From NCBI RefSeq assembly GCF_905475395.1, contig NC_058337.1:8792983-8856982 (forward strand): a DNA stretch of 64,000 bases, read 5' to 3'. The notes beneath the pieces were generated by a model that was not told where the DNA came from, did no database searches, and saw only the letters and a program-made list of their open reading frames with translations. Of the stretch, positions 23,920-36,257 are shown piece after piece. The DNA is from Chrysoperla carnea (taxonomy: Eukaryota; Arthropoda; Insecta; Neuroptera; Chrysopidae). Position 1 is the stretch's first letter; each line of letters opens with the position of its first letter. Made by a program: the position numbers and the translations under genes.

Positions 23920-24822
23920 CACTTGCGGACTACATGCGCACGCATCGAACATAACATAATTTGCCATTTGTATATATATCTTATATTATGGTCTTTGCTA
24001 TGGACACAAGATAGCTGTGGGCACTAGGGCGCTGCTATGTATATCGATATTTTTTTAAGACTACTTAGGTCGAATCCAGCAACATCCACTTTTTTTTTTT
24101 TCAAATGAATTGCATTATGATGCTTTTGGGATCCCTCCGATCCTACCAACTTCTCTATAGTCAATTATAACAAACTCGCAATTAATTAAATACAGAGTTA
24201 TAAAAAAATTAAATAAGAAAAGATCAAGAGAACAAAAATATCATAGTTAAAAAATCCAATAGTGTTATATATGATAATAAATTAAAAAAAAAAATTATGC
24301 GATTTTTGTTGAATTCGACCTAAGTAGTCTTAAAAAATAACAAAATACATAACAACGCCTTAGTGCTTAAGGCTATCTTGTACTCGTAGCATTAATACAA
24401 GATATACCATGTGTGTATCTACCATCTTGGGATATAAATATGTCTGTAGTATGACTGAATACATAATACATCCGTTTAGTAATGCATCTAAGCGAGAGGT
24501 ATTATATACATGCATTGAATTATTTGGAAGACACTTGGTGGTGGGAGTTTTTTAGTTACATAGTTAATATTTGTATGCAACAAATCTCCCACTCTCTGCA
24601 TGCATACAACAGCCTGTCGTATCGTATCTGTTTATCGTATCTGTAGTCTTACAATACATGAATAATACCTCTCGCTTAGATGCACTAGTAAACGGATGTA
24701 TTCAGTCATACTACAGACATATGTATATCCCAAGATGGTAGATACACACATGGTATACACAAATGGCAAATATTGTGTGTGCAATGCGCGCGCATGTAAT
24801 CCGCAAGTGCTCCTCAAAAATC
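23920..24822. mobile_element. Composite foldback element
   Basis: Outer inverted arms: about 23922-23980 (GCACTTGCGG..CATGCGC) and 24768-24815. A second pair joins 24055-24075 (ACTACTTAGGTCGAATC) with 24313-24333. A third, inner pair joins about 24415-24512 with 24655-24757 (ATACCTCTCGCTTAGATGCA). Three nested inverted structures sit in 0.9 kb, and none is coding. Confidence 0.75.
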
Positions 24823-25130
24823 GGCAGAAAGGAAAAAGAAAGAAACCGCGCGCATTTTGCTAAAACCTCATGGAATGTGTTTGTTAGGTGTCAAATATCA
24901 TTAGTAACGTATGAGATGTTGGTGCAAATATTTCTATTTGTAAATAAATAATAAATTTTTAACTCAATGTATTGATCGTGTCATTGAATTAACAATTTAT
25001 TGTTTAATAACAAATAGAAACATTTGCGCTAGTAACTCATGCGTTACTAATGATATTTTTGTCACCCAAGAAACACATTCCATGAAGTTTTAGCTAAATG
25101 CGAGCGGTTTCTTTCATTTTCCTTTTGTTT
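24812..25130. mobile_element. Foldback element with ~125-bp arms
   Basis: Arms at about 24815-24950 and 25000-25125 share GAAAGAAACCGC, CATGGAATGTGTTT and ATATCATTAGTAACG in inverse orientation. It directly abuts the preceding foldback. Confidence 0.8.
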
Positions 25131-25187
25131 GTAACATCTTTAACTGTAGTAACAGCGGAAAATTTCAAAAAGTTATTCTTTATTATA

Positions 25188-25690
25188 AAACTAGCTGTGA
25201 ACTACCCGCTTTGCTGGGCAACATCCCCACTTGCACCCCTCCCTCCACATTTCCTTGCGTGGGATAACATTTTTGTAATGTACACGTCATGCTCTTTTAT
25301 TTGATACCCCACTTAGGTATATTTGTAAATATTCGATAATTCCTTCCCACTTTCTCGCTACACCTTTCTACCCTCCGAAGGTTAAAAGTAGATAAAAACA
25401 ATAGATCTTTGAAGCTGGTTGTATATCGTGTCAATATTTTAGCTTAATCGATGCACAACTTTTTTATTTTTTGAAGCATATCCCTTTCAACCCCTATTTC
25501 AACCCCTTACTCTACTATAATATGGATGTATTATACATAACAACCTTCCTCTTGAATCACTCTATCTATTAAAAAAACCGCATCAAAATCCGTTGCGTAC
25601 TTTCAAAGATTTAAGCGTACATAGGGACATAGGGACAGAAAAAGCGACTTTGTTTTATAATATGTAGTGATGATATGTATCTGAGGGTGT
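25188..25690 (-). mobile_element. Helitron-like repeat, reverse orientation
   Basis: It begins ACTAGCTGTGAACTACCCGC, the reverse complement of the terminus at 22857, and continues with the same body (CCACTTAGGTATATTTG.., CCTCCGAAGG). The far part (25560-25690) matches the 'aacggattttgatgcggtt' block seen at 4.95 and 52.9 kb. Confidence 0.6.
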
Positions 25691-26082
25691 GTTTAGAGCT
25701 TAGACATTCCAATTTTGATTAGGTTAAGAGATAATACAAATGAATTACACTTTTTTTCGAGACATTTTTTGTAGATGATAATCGAATGTAAAAATAAATA
25801 TTCAAACATAAAATTTTCTTACAGTGAACGAAAGCTAGCAGGCAATTCTAGCAAACAAAGTTATTCTCGTCATATATACGAAAGTCCTAGTACATTCATT
25901 ATCAACTTCAAAAAACCGAAATATTATTGAAAATAATACATTTTTATGAGTTTATAAATAAATAATAATAACTTTTAAAAACGTTCAAGTTTCTAACCCC
26001 TTATATAGCGATTCGATCCCCATTCTGGAGATGCGGGTCGAAAAACCAACTTAATGATTTTCCTCTCTAACGTTTCTGATTT
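25691..26082. other. Intronic or intergenic DNA, nothing recognised
   Basis: AT-rich sequence with no gene or clear repeat boundary. Confidence 0.3.
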
Positions 26083-27076
26083 TTATACCATATACAGTGC
26101 AACCTTAATATAACGAACCTCAATATTACGAATTCCTCGATTTAACAAATTTTTCGCAATCCCCTTGAATTGTCCATAAGAGTCAATATAAAATATACCT
26201 CTACATTACGAATATTTTTTGCGAACAGCCTCTTTATAACGAATTTTCAACTACATAAAAAATTTAAATACCTCTAAATAACGAAATTCGTCAATTCAAA
26301 ACCTTTATATAACGTATAAAGTCCCACCAATATATGACAGTTAGTATGCTCCATAGTATGTAATTCATGTTGCGAGAGGTTCCGACACTTTTTTCCTCTT
26401 TATAACGAATTTTAGACCAACTTAACCTCAATATAACAAACCTCAGTTTAACGAATTACTTGATATAACGAATATTTACTGGTTCCCTTCAGATTCGTTA
26501 TATCGAGGTTGCACTGTATATATATATATGAAATATACATAGTATATTAAGTTTAGTCCCAAGTTTATAACGCTTAAAAATAATGATGCTAGGAAAAAAA
26601 TTTTGTCATAGGTGTTCATAAAATCACCTAATTAGTCCATTTCCGGCTGTCTGTCCGTCCGTCCGTCTGTGGACACGATAACTCAAAAACGAAAAAAGAT
26701 ATCGAGCTGAAATTTTTACAGCGTACTCAGGACGTAAGAAGTGAGGTCAAGTTCGTAAATGAGCATCATAGGTCAATTGGGTCTTGGGTCCGTAGGACCC
26801 ATCTTGTAAGCCGTTATAGATAGAACAAAAGTTTAAATGTAAAAATGTTCCTTATCAAAAATTAAACAACTTTTGTTTGAAACATTTTTTCGTAAACATC
26901 ACTGTTTACCCGTGAGGGCGCCAATTAGGCGGAAATTTTATAATATGTACTATACTTGATTATCAGTTATGTATGTGTTACATGTTTGTATGTGTAATGT
27001 GATAAAGACATCAACACTGACTATGCATGGTATTTCAACAATTAACTCAGTTAATTGCTTGTTTTAACTTGTTTTT
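26083..27076 (-). repeat. Repeat family A, copy 4, split by a pogo-like MITE
   Basis: In reverse orientation it runs from AACAAGTTAAAACAAGC (27076) through the GTCCGTCCGTCC run at about 26650 to the terminal palindrome. The terminal TTTTTATACCA (26080-26090) is separated from the remainder by the MITE at 26095-26516. Removing the MITE rebuilds the family's normal end. Confidence 0.88.
26095..26516. mobile_element. Pogo/Tigger-like MITE with TA target duplication
   Basis: The 422-bp element runs CAGTGCAACC.. to ..GGTTGCACTG and is flanked by TA on both sides. The inside is filled with degenerate AATATAACGAA direct repeats in both orientations. It has no coding capacity. TIR form and TA site fit the pogo branch of Tc1/mariner. 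Confidence 0.92.
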
Positions 27077-27587
27077 TTGAAATTTGGCTTATCGGTCGTT
27101 ATTTTTTCTATGGATAGTACTTACGCCTTACAATGATTCGGTAGACCACGCAGAGCGAAGTCATGAGCACAGATAGTACGTATTTATGGTTTATACCTGT
27201 TCCCTTCACGCACCATTTATATTTTAAAAGGTTGATAAAATTTTTAAAGCTTAGAATTGTTCGCATTTTTACTGTATAAAATAAACGTATTGTTATAAAA
27301 AATTGAAAGCGTTATATAACTAACTATATGGTTAAACATAAAAATACCTTCACGTATTAAAGGCCATCGTTTCGAACGAAGGATATACCTCTATACCTCA
27401 TAGTAGTAAATATATACCCCTTAACGACACTGAGCCATGCCAACCTTCATATATATTATGTAGTGTATTTGTATACAGGATAGTCTACATTTTAATGTGG
27501 TTGAAGTTCCAACCAGTTAATAACTAAAAATAATTTAAAAAAAATTTGGAAAACGGTTGACCCTGCAGGTCATCCCTGTAACTTCCC
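27077..27587. other. AT-rich DNA, nothing recognised
   Basis: No gene, RNA or repeat boundary could be supported. Confidence 0.3.
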
Positions 27588-28157
27588 GCTAAATATTGAC
27601 TCATAACGTGTAAAAAATTTTATCTATTCTGATGTTATATCCACTCGCATTTTATTGTAATTAGATGTGATCTTAGACTAAAATCTGATTAAATTTTTAC
27701 AATCATACTAAAATTTTTGAACGGAGTATTGGAAATAATAAACCGATTTTCACGCGGTTGGTGACATTCGACGCAATTTTTGAAGCTTCATGAAGAATCT
27801 TTAAGTTTCAATTGATAGAACAAAAAATTTTGAGGTTATTCTGAAAAAACGCTTTTTTGGGTTTTCTTTCGTCAACGATAACTCACGAACGAATCAACCG
27901 ATTTTGACCGGACTGGTAGTGATCGACGTGGTTTTTTGATGTTGAGAGCTGATTAGTTTTTGGAATTGATCGATACAGCCGTTTAAAAGTTATTCAAAAA
28001 AAACCACTTAAAAAAAAATTTTTTTTTGCATTTTTTTTGAGAAATCTATCGGTCCAAATAGGCCTCCAAATGTAAGTTTGGTCAAGCCCTTTCGAATGGC
28101 ACCAATCGCGATCAAATCGGACAAGCCGTTCAAAAGTTATGAAAGGTTTACATACAT

Positions 28158-28207
<50 letters not shown>

Positions 28208-28362
28208 ATACATACATACAGCCATACAGCCATACAGACACCCTCGCGGAAGTAGTCAGGGAAGCTTCCTGACACCTTAAAACGTCGAGATCTGATGAAA
28301 ACTCGATTTTGACAAAACGGGGTGAAAACAATAACTTCCCTATTTTCTTAGCGGGAAGATAA
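27588..28362. mobile_element. Repeat bounded by inverted CTTCCCGCTAA
   Basis: It starts ACTTCCCGCTAAATA and ends ..TTTTCTTAGCGGGAAGATA. The interior has two 'aaaccgatttt' type blocks and the (CA)n run at 28158-28204. It is noncoding. Confidence 0.65.
28158..28204. repeat. (CA)n microsatellite
   Basis: An almost pure CA run of about 47 bp, followed by short ATAC and CCATACAG repeats. Open frames across it on both strands are artefacts of the repeat. Confidence 0.95.
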
Positions 28363-28617
28363 AAAAAAAAAAAAAAAATTCTCCGTGTACTTAAAAAAGT
28401 ATTAAAAAAATTGATGTTATTTTGCTTTGAAATCCGAAAATTTCACATAATATTATTTTTAGGGATGCACTAAAGAAATATTTAGAAGAAAATTTCGCTT
28501 GGTCGATCGTAACATGTCAACTTCGAATAAATTGTTTATAACTGAAAATTAACTGAACGTTATAAGTACCTAAAGGGTGGACCGACCCCGCGTTTTTTCA
28601 CAGAAATGCATTGCTTA

Positions 28618-28687
28618 TTATGATCTGATTGAAAACCATTCGAAAAATATTCGATATGTCGTCGAATGGTTTTCAATCAGATCATAA
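28618..28687. repeat. Perfect 26-bp-stem hairpin
   Basis: Arms 28618-28643 and 28662-28687 are exact reverse complements (TTATGATCTGATTGAAAACC..), with an 18-nt loop. No larger element could be delimited. It could be a small MITE relic or a transcribed hairpin. Confidence 0.85.
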
Positions 28688-29059
28688 TTTTTTTTGTATG
28701 AATAGTTTCATGTTAAACAGGAGTTATTTTTCGTCTAAATCGGTTTAGTATCACGTACGGAAAGTAAATACACAATATCCTTACAAATTTGGGGGGCGGG
28801 AGTGCCCAGATTTTCAAAAAAACCATTTCGGCCTATATATCTGTAATCGTGCAAAAATGGTAATAGCCTTTATTGTAAATTAGTAAATTTATTTATTGAC
28901 TTTTTAACCGATATCCCTTCTAATAATTGTTTAAACCGTAAAATGCTAATAACCAAACTTTTAAATCTACAAATTTCACTTTAAACTTTTTTAAATTATT
29001 ATTTATGAAGTTTTAACACGATCGTTAAATCTTAGTTCGAAAACAGTAAAAAAAAGGAT

Positions 29060-29640
29060 CAAGAAAGCCGCATTAACATCGCTGCGAAAGGTCAACTATT
29101 GACCTGAAGTCATTGAATTGCTCAACCAACATTATATACAAATACCGGCCCATACGGGATAGGCATCCGGCTCCTTAAAGAGGATATCTTAAAATAGGCC
29201 AATCTTAGATGGAGGGAGTACAATCGTAGGCGTCCAGAAGAGCTTATATTGCTTCCAAGGGCCTCTATTATCATAGTTGTTGCGAATATTAAAGGATACT
29301 GGCTGGGCGGTAGGCATTCTGAGCCTCGACCTGACAGTGTATCAGGACTATTGCAGGAGCTGTAACAATCGGGAGGAGGAGGAAACGATATCTCACCATC
29401 TCTGTCACCTTTCAGCTTTTGCCGTGAGCAGATGAACTTACTTGAGCGAACCTATTCTTGACGACTTCTCCGACCTAAAGTTCCTTGACGTCAAAGTACT
29501 CCTGCTGTTCTTAAATAGCTCCAAATGGTTCATGGAGTAGTGGCCGTCGATGGGCCAACCCTTTTTCAGTATCACAACAGACTCTATGATTTAAGTGTGT
29601 CCCACTCCAGGACAGCCACTCTAACCTAACCTTACCTATT
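29060..29640 (+). pseudogene. Decayed non-LTR retrotransposon, 3' end of ORF2
   Basis: From about 29290 the frame reads TGWAVGILSLDL then YCRSC..ISHHLCHLSAF, the CxxC-HxxxC motif found after the RNase H/RT region in Jockey/R1-like elements. It is followed by a stop, a 3' UTR and the tail CTAACCTAACCTTACC. Upstream coding blocks are frameshifted. It is inactive. Confidence 0.75.
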
Positions 29641-30814
29641 ACATCGGGAAAAAAATTTATAAAGAAATATGCGATTTTAGGAAACACTCAGTTTGGAATT
29701 TCTCGGTTAGCAGTCATTTTTAGTAAAACAGAATTATTAATAAAAATTTTCTAAATAGCTATAACGGTTTGTTGTTTGTGGGCCGTCCTATATAAAGTAT
29801 TTTCTTCTGTACGGTCGTAAAAGATTATATTAAGATAAACAAATTTATTTTCTTACTCAATACCGTATTCATATTGATTTTTCTGAACGACTCACAATGT
29901 TAAATATATTATTCTTGAAAATCTAATGGACATGCAAGTCCCCGCCTTTGGGTTTGACTTAAAAGACATTTACATTCGAATTTGAAATTGAATATTCAAA
30001 ATTTCGGGTACTACAAATTTGTTCAAACAATTCGAGTATCTCTTTTATTTTTTTGAATGTTCGATCGTATAAAAATATTTCGAAGTATATTCAAATAATT
30101 CGATTTTTATACCATGTATATATGAAAATATGGCAGTAATAAAAATTCAATATGGCATCGACCAGGGGTCATATTATGAAAAAGAAAAAAAATGAATGTC
30201 GACAAATTATGTTAAGTGGGGTATCATTGAATAGCTATTGAATAGACAAATGGATTGATTACGCGTTTGGTCACTAGAGCGCCACAAAGGACAAAGCAAC
30301 CCGACTGCATTAAATAAAAACAATTCCAGCAGTTAACATAGCGATTTTAACAGTCGGGATCCATTATTGGGAAGATTTGGGTCGGTGCTGGACTTAAGGC
30401 AGTCGGGTTTTTAATTTTTTTAAATTAATGTTTTTATTTTGTTCAATGAAATCCGTTCAAAAGCGTTGAAAACGATGTGCATAATAATAACACAAGGATA
30501 ATAAAACAATAAATAACAATAAAAAGAAAACGTTTAGTATTCATTCAGAAAATCGTTTACACTATAATAGCATTTTATAATCAAAAAATCTTTTAAATTT
30601 TGTTTGAACTTTTATATGTCGATTATAAGTTTTATAGTATTTGGGAGAGTGTTAAATATACCAATTAGTTAGAAGCTATGCCTATTTGTCGGTATTATCG
30701 CTTTATTTGAATAAAGTTTGCGCCCCTTTATTCCTAGTTAGATATGAATGAAAATTGGGGATTTTTTTAAAGAATACATTAGGATGTTTCAAAAGTTTTG
30801 TCCGTTTTAATATC
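29641..30814. other. Repeat-derived fragments, no gene
   Basis: Contains a 28-bp family A end (about 30108-30135, TTTTTATACCATGTATATAT). Also present is an inverted pair ACCCGACTGCATTAA / TTAAGGCAGTCGGGT at 30298-30410, related to family B ends. The rest is AT-rich and unassigned. Confidence 0.45.
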
Positions 30815-31190
30815 AAGGTATACTAAGTTAAGTACCAAGTTTGGTTGTCTGTCTGTCTGTGAACACGGTAACTCAAACACGAAACGAGATATTAAGCTGA
30901 AATTTTACGCCGTGCTCAGGGCGAAAAAAGTGAGGCTAAGTTCGTAAAAGAGCAATATATGTCAAGGTCTTGGGTCCGTTCGACCCATCTTGTAAACCGT
31001 TACAGATAGAACCAAAGTTTTAATGTAATAAATGTTCCTTATAAAAAAAAAACAACTTTGGTTTGAAATATGTTTTTGTAAACATCACTAACCCGTGAGG
31101 GCGCAAATTAGCTTAGAAACATTATATAGTATGTATATACAGGTACCTATTGTTGATGTGTTGGTTTTTATATATTTGAGCGATATATCT
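30815..31190 (-). repeat. Repeat family A, copy 5 (diverged)
   Basis: Reverse orientation, with GTCTGTCTGTCTG at about 30847, the 'gataactcaaa' type core, AACCGTTACAGATAGAAC and AACATCACTAACCCGTGAGG. It lacks the far leader. Confidence 0.75.
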
Positions 31191-31437
31191 TCTAATAATT
31201 AATTAAACAATAAAATGCTAATAATTAAACTTTTAAATCTACGAACTATTTTTTTTCTAAAATTAATATTATAACGCGTATATTAAGATATAACGCGCTC
31301 AGTGTTGCAACTCCAGGTGCAAGGTTAATAAAAGAGAAGTATGCATAATAATGATGAAAATTTACTGCCTCGGAAAATCATTCAAGATAAAGAAACACAT
31401 TCTCTTAAATTATGCTTCTCAAATTATAAAATGAAAC

Positions 31438-31502
31438 AAGAAATATTTAGTAAGCGTAGATATCTCAAGGAAGAAATATTTAGTAAGCGTAGATATCTTA
31501 TT
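31438..31502. repeat. Short tandem duplication
   Basis: GAAATATTTAGTAAGCGTAG appears twice, 37 bp apart, each followed by ATATCT. Nothing else is visible between 31191 and 31785. Confidence 0.8.
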
Positions 31503-31784
31503 ACTGCTTCTTAAAAGTGACGACCATTCACTATTCGTTTGCCTACAAACATCCAAATCTATTAGTTCCTGAATTTTTACAAATCGATATTATAATTTTA
31601 CAAATTGTTGCAATGCTACTAAAATAACAAGTCACAAAAGTCGCTGTTCCTGAAATCAAATGAAGTCGGGAAGAACGTACTTTCGCCTAGGGTATGAACA
31701 AAAACTAGTATGTTTCACATCTATAGGGAGCAAATGTTTGCCTCGGCTTCACTCTTCTTGACTTCTTGTGAGACACAATTGGCT

Positions 31785-32510
31785 TGCTCTCGTGGAGTGT
31801 ATACCTATTTTTCTGCTCGACAGAGGAACTTAAAAAGGTGAAACTTCTGCGACAATGAACATGAGATCTGAAACATTCTTTATTCTTTCCGTGGTTTGTA
31901 ATATACTATTCTTCCCTCCGATCGAAAAGTTTCAACTTTCGTCCCGCTGTGCTAAACGAACGTTGCTAAACGTAAACGTTGCTGCTTTCCACCTCTGTCG
32001 AGCAGAAAAATAGAATAGATTCGACGGGAGGAAATAAATAATGTGTGACGAAGTTAAATAATATGCGATAAATAATGTGCGAAGCAGAGTGTGACAAATA
32101 TGAGATCTGAGACATTCTTTACTGGCTCCCGTGGTGTGTATACTATTCTTTTCCTCCGCGGAGGCAGAAAGCGGTAGCTTCGTCTTGCACAGTGGGCAGA
32201 AAGTTGGAAAGTTTAAAAAATGAATGTATATCAAATATGGTGGAAGAAATGGAAAATTCATGCAAAATTTCAGCTCAATCGGAAATAAATAATGTCTCAG
32301 ATCGCATGTTCATTATCACCGAGACGAAGCAGAGTGTGACAAACATGAGATCTGAGACATTCTTTACTGGCTCCGTGTATACTATTCTTTTCCTCCGCGG
32401 AGACAGAAAGCGGTACCTTCGTCTTGCATAGTGGGCAGAATTTATGCAAAATTTCAGCTCAATCGGAAACAGGAAAGTGAGTCAAATTTGATATGCAAAA
32501 TTCCAGGAGT
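31785..32510. repeat. ~240-bp tandem repeat, about three units
   Basis: The block ATGAGATCTGAGACATTCTT recurs at about 31860, 32099 and 32345, each followed by CCGTGG../TATACTATTCTT and CCTCCGCGG. GCAAAATTTCAGCTCAATCG occurs twice. An inverted CTGTCGAGCAGAAAAATA pair lies near 31810 and 31995. Open frames of 79 and 109 codons run through it without domains. Confidence 0.7.
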
Positions 32511-34234
32511 TACATATAAGTGAAGTCAAATAGTAGGTTTTAAAAAGGTGATGCTGATTTTAGAATCCTCATCATACAAAGATTCTTGACCCATGGCCCA
32601 TGTTTTTTTTCTAACGATAAAGACGAAATTGGAAATAATAAGATTTGTGGATGACTCCTGGCCTTGCATTTTGTTTTCAAACAATCGAATCTTGAAATAC
32701 AAAAAAAAAAATTGAATAATACCACTAACAAATGCTGGAGTCTCTTTAAAGAGTTATTTACAATAAATATTATTTACATAACAATATTTCCATAGAAAAT
32801 GATGTCTTTCTACAACTGGTGTCCTATAAAATAACAAGTCCACTAAAAAAAAAAATCTTTACCTTCAACAATACAAATGAACTCAACAGATAAACATATA
32901 AATAACAATAATGATATTACTTTGACCGACAACAGACTAAAGTTTGGCTGGTTTGTGATGGTCTGTCTACTAATGGCTAATACTTATGATATTGTTGTGA
33001 CGAGCTACTAGTAACTATAATATAGCCACTCGAATGAAAACACAACGCTCGTATATATATATACATATACATAGTCTGGACTATATATTTTCCTTCACTC
33101 TTCGACGGGACGGGATACAATACAAATGAATGAATGAATTCGCTTTGTTAGATCACCCTTCGAAAAAAATTCATTCTTAAACTTTTTAATCATATTTCCC
33201 ACGAAAATAGAGACTTACGCAATGCAGCGAAGCTCGGCGAGGCGGATGGGAAAGTGTTCATTGATCATTTGGTAGGCCCCAGAAAATTATTTTTGAGGTT
33301 TTGGGGATGTCAAAGACTTTGAAAAAAACTGTTTTTCTTCAAAGAAGACTCTCCGAATTGTTGAAATGTATCCCCACTTTAGTAACTTTAAGATTATTTT
33401 AATTGATTTTGATTTCTACACTGCATTTCCAAGCCAAAAAGCTCATTTTCAGTTTTCGTATCCGATTTACCATTTACGAGATACAATCTCGTTAATTATC
33501 GTTTGTAATTTTGAAAATTTATCGAATAATATTAGTCAGCTTGACATTTTTATAAGCAAAGTTGTAGAGATTAAAATTTACCGCACTTTATCTTACTGCT
33601 CTGCCTTAATTTTTTTTATGTCATTGAACACAAATAATTTACAAAAATGAGCGGGAATGGGTGGGGAATTCATGTCAAGTGTACTTTCTAATCTTATTAG
33701 TACAGTCATCATAGATTTTTAAATCAAGTTTTTGGGGGAAGCCCGACTTTTTGGTTATGGTAAGGGTGGTCACAGATAAGTTTAAATTTGAAAAGGCGGG
33801 ATGCTACCTCTTGGGGGGAGGCCTCCATCTTGGTTTAAAGTTTTTTTTGTCATAACTGCTACGCTTTTGAATTGAAGCGAAACAAGCTCCGAGAGAATTT
33901 TTGTAAAGAATAAAATTCTCTACAAAAACGGTTCTATGCATTTTTGCGTAAGTTACTAACTAAACAACCTACTGCAAAATTTGAAGCAAATAATTTTATT
34001 TTATGATGCTCACATTGCAATAATTCCATAGCAACATATATATGGGTATTTTACTCGCATAAGCTGCTTTTATGTGCTTTGTTCTGAAGTGGGCAAATTT
34101 GGCTGGCTCTGGCACCAGAACAACGAGTCATAGAAAATAATTGTTTAGACAAATGTTACTTCCCGTTATACTGTCCATAAGTTTCATTCAGACTTCTTTT
34201 CCATTCATTTCGCCGAAAATGCTTAAATCACAAT
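32511..34234. other. Long stretch with no recognised feature
   Basis: Contains a 94-codon open frame (33366-33650) without domain or splice support. A GC-richer spot at 33215-33270 precedes a minus-strand GTAAGT but lacks an upstream acceptor. No repeat boundaries are clear. Confidence 0.35.
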
Positions 34235-34670
34235 ACATTGTTTTTTGGTTTCGGTTAAAATTTTTTGAATACTATGGATTAAGATAGTTTTGATCATGCT
34301 GATCAAAAGTTCTTATAGATACAACTCTCAAAACCCTTCTCTTCTAGGCTACAACCCTTCAAAGGTTATGCCTACCATAACCTTTATGCATTACCTTTAA
34401 AGGGTCGGTGCTCGGAAAGGAAAGGTTTTTGAAGGTTAAGTCCATAAAAACTTTTGATCAGCATGATCAAAACAACCTTAATCCATAGTTTTCAAAAAAT
34501 TTTAACCGAAATCAAAAATTAATATCTCATGTAGGCATAAACTTTGGAGCGCCGTACCTCGGAAGCGAAAGGTTTGTGAAGGTTGAGTCCATAAGAACTT
34601 TTAATTGGCATGATCAAAACTGCCTTAATCCATAGTTTAAAAAAAATTTTAACCGAAACCAAAAATCAAT
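34235..34670. mobile_element. Foldback element plus a third arm
   Basis: Arms at about 34240-34330 and 34440-34525 are inverse copies (TTTGATCATGCTGATCAAAA; GGTTTCGGTTAAAATTTTTT). A further degenerate copy of the right arm follows at 34535-34668, suggesting tandem growth. Confidence 0.75.
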
Positions 34671-36257
34671 TGATTGTGTCCGAGGTCCTTTGTTATCATT
34701 TAGTTAATGTTAAGGACGTACCTTTTGGTAGCATCGATAATCCAAACGTTTTCATAAATAATGTCTGTTGAAAATGATAAGAAACATCAAATGAGGGGGA
34801 AATATGATCTTAGTAAAGGAACTCAGCTACTCATGAATGTTTTTTAATTTGCTTCTATCTAACTCTCTTTGTATATTTTTTTCAATATAAGTAATAATAT
34901 TGTGTATAATTCTCAGAAATTAGATGGGAAAAAACGATCGATTTCAAAATATTTCATGGAACATTCGATGCTTGAATGTCATGATTACAGCTGGGTCTGC
35001 ATTGGACGATCTACCTTGTTTGACAATCCAAGCCATGGATAAGCCTGGACCAAGGCTACTTAATCAAATCTTGGACTGCCAATACTTGTCCAAGTCTTGA
35101 CTAAGGTTAATGTACCAAGATTGTTGTTAATTTATATTTATATTTTTTTGCTATTATGGTCTTAAGAAGAATGGCCGTTAGTCAAAGCGCCTAACTTACA
35201 ACAAGTAGGTGAATATATTGGTTTAAATAACGATTGTGGCAAGCCCATTACTTGCAGAATTGTAAGACATTACGTCATAATATACATGACAACCGTCAGA
35301 TTAACAATGCAGTCGAAAAAGGGAAGAGCGAAACTTAATATATATATAAAAAAGGGAATGGTGTTGGAATTTTTGCTTTTTATCTGCACCCTAGCTTCGG
35401 CGAAGTCCAGATACCTAAGCTTGACCGGATACTCGGACTTGGACCAAAATTAGATACGCAGGCTAGTATGATAAATTTGATACAATGTTATCACTCGATG
35501 TCAATTCAAGGCTGGATGTCTTGCTTTATAAGCTTGGTCTAAGACTCAACAATACGTAGAATTACGTAGTATTCGGCTTGTACAGTACAGGCTAGAGGCT
35601 TATAGGGTGTGGTAGGGAAAATTTGTCTAGGATAAATGTAATTGGCTTAATTGGCTAAAACCAAGATGCATTAGACGTAGACCGAGTGAAGAGGCTACTG
35701 ATGAACCAATAACTAATAAAAAACCGTGCTTATATCTATAAAGGAAATATTTCAAGAGATGCAAAACTCTTTTGTCACGCGAAATTTATAGTTTAACATA
35801 AAAATTAATCAAAATAAAGAGGAACTTATATGACATTGTTCTGTACTGCTAGAAAATTTAAGGGTCAATTTTAAATCTGATATTGATGGAGATTCTGAAA
35901 CAAGAATAACTTCATGAAAATCAAGTTGCAGAAAACCTAGATTTTGCCTGTGTTAACAGCGAGTTTGCTAACAAAAAAGCTAGACAAATAATTTTTTAAC
36001 TTTTTTTCTTGCTTTTAGGGCGCCAAAAGCATATCTCTAAGGCCTTGAGTGTTAAAATGAGTTTGTTGACCACCACGTTAGAACACCCCTAAAACACATA
36101 ACAAGTCGTATGTGAAATCAAATTGAAGAGAGAAGCTTATAATATTTGAAGCTTGTTTAAAAAACCTATTTGTCACAGTCCATTTTTTCTACACCTTTAG
36201 TATCTATGTTAAAAATCCGTAAATAACGCTCTGGACGCTGCAACTAAGTTCTCTGTG
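34671..36257. other. Intergenic or intronic DNA, nothing recognised
   Basis: No coding signal, RNA or defined repeat was found. Confidence 0.3.

Noticed and set aside
25098-25304. 68-codon frame starting with a signal-peptide-like MRAVSFIFLLFVTSLTVV
   Set aside because: It lies in the right arm of a foldback element and runs into a Helitron-like repeat; the hydrophobic start is explained by T-rich repeat DNA.
28078-28275. Open frames of 64 and 93 codons on the two strands
   Set aside because: Both read through a (CA)n microsatellite.
33215-33275. GC-richer minus-strand stretch ending at GTAAGT, a possible exon
   Set aside because: No acceptor upstream and no recognisable peptide; one donor alone is not enough.
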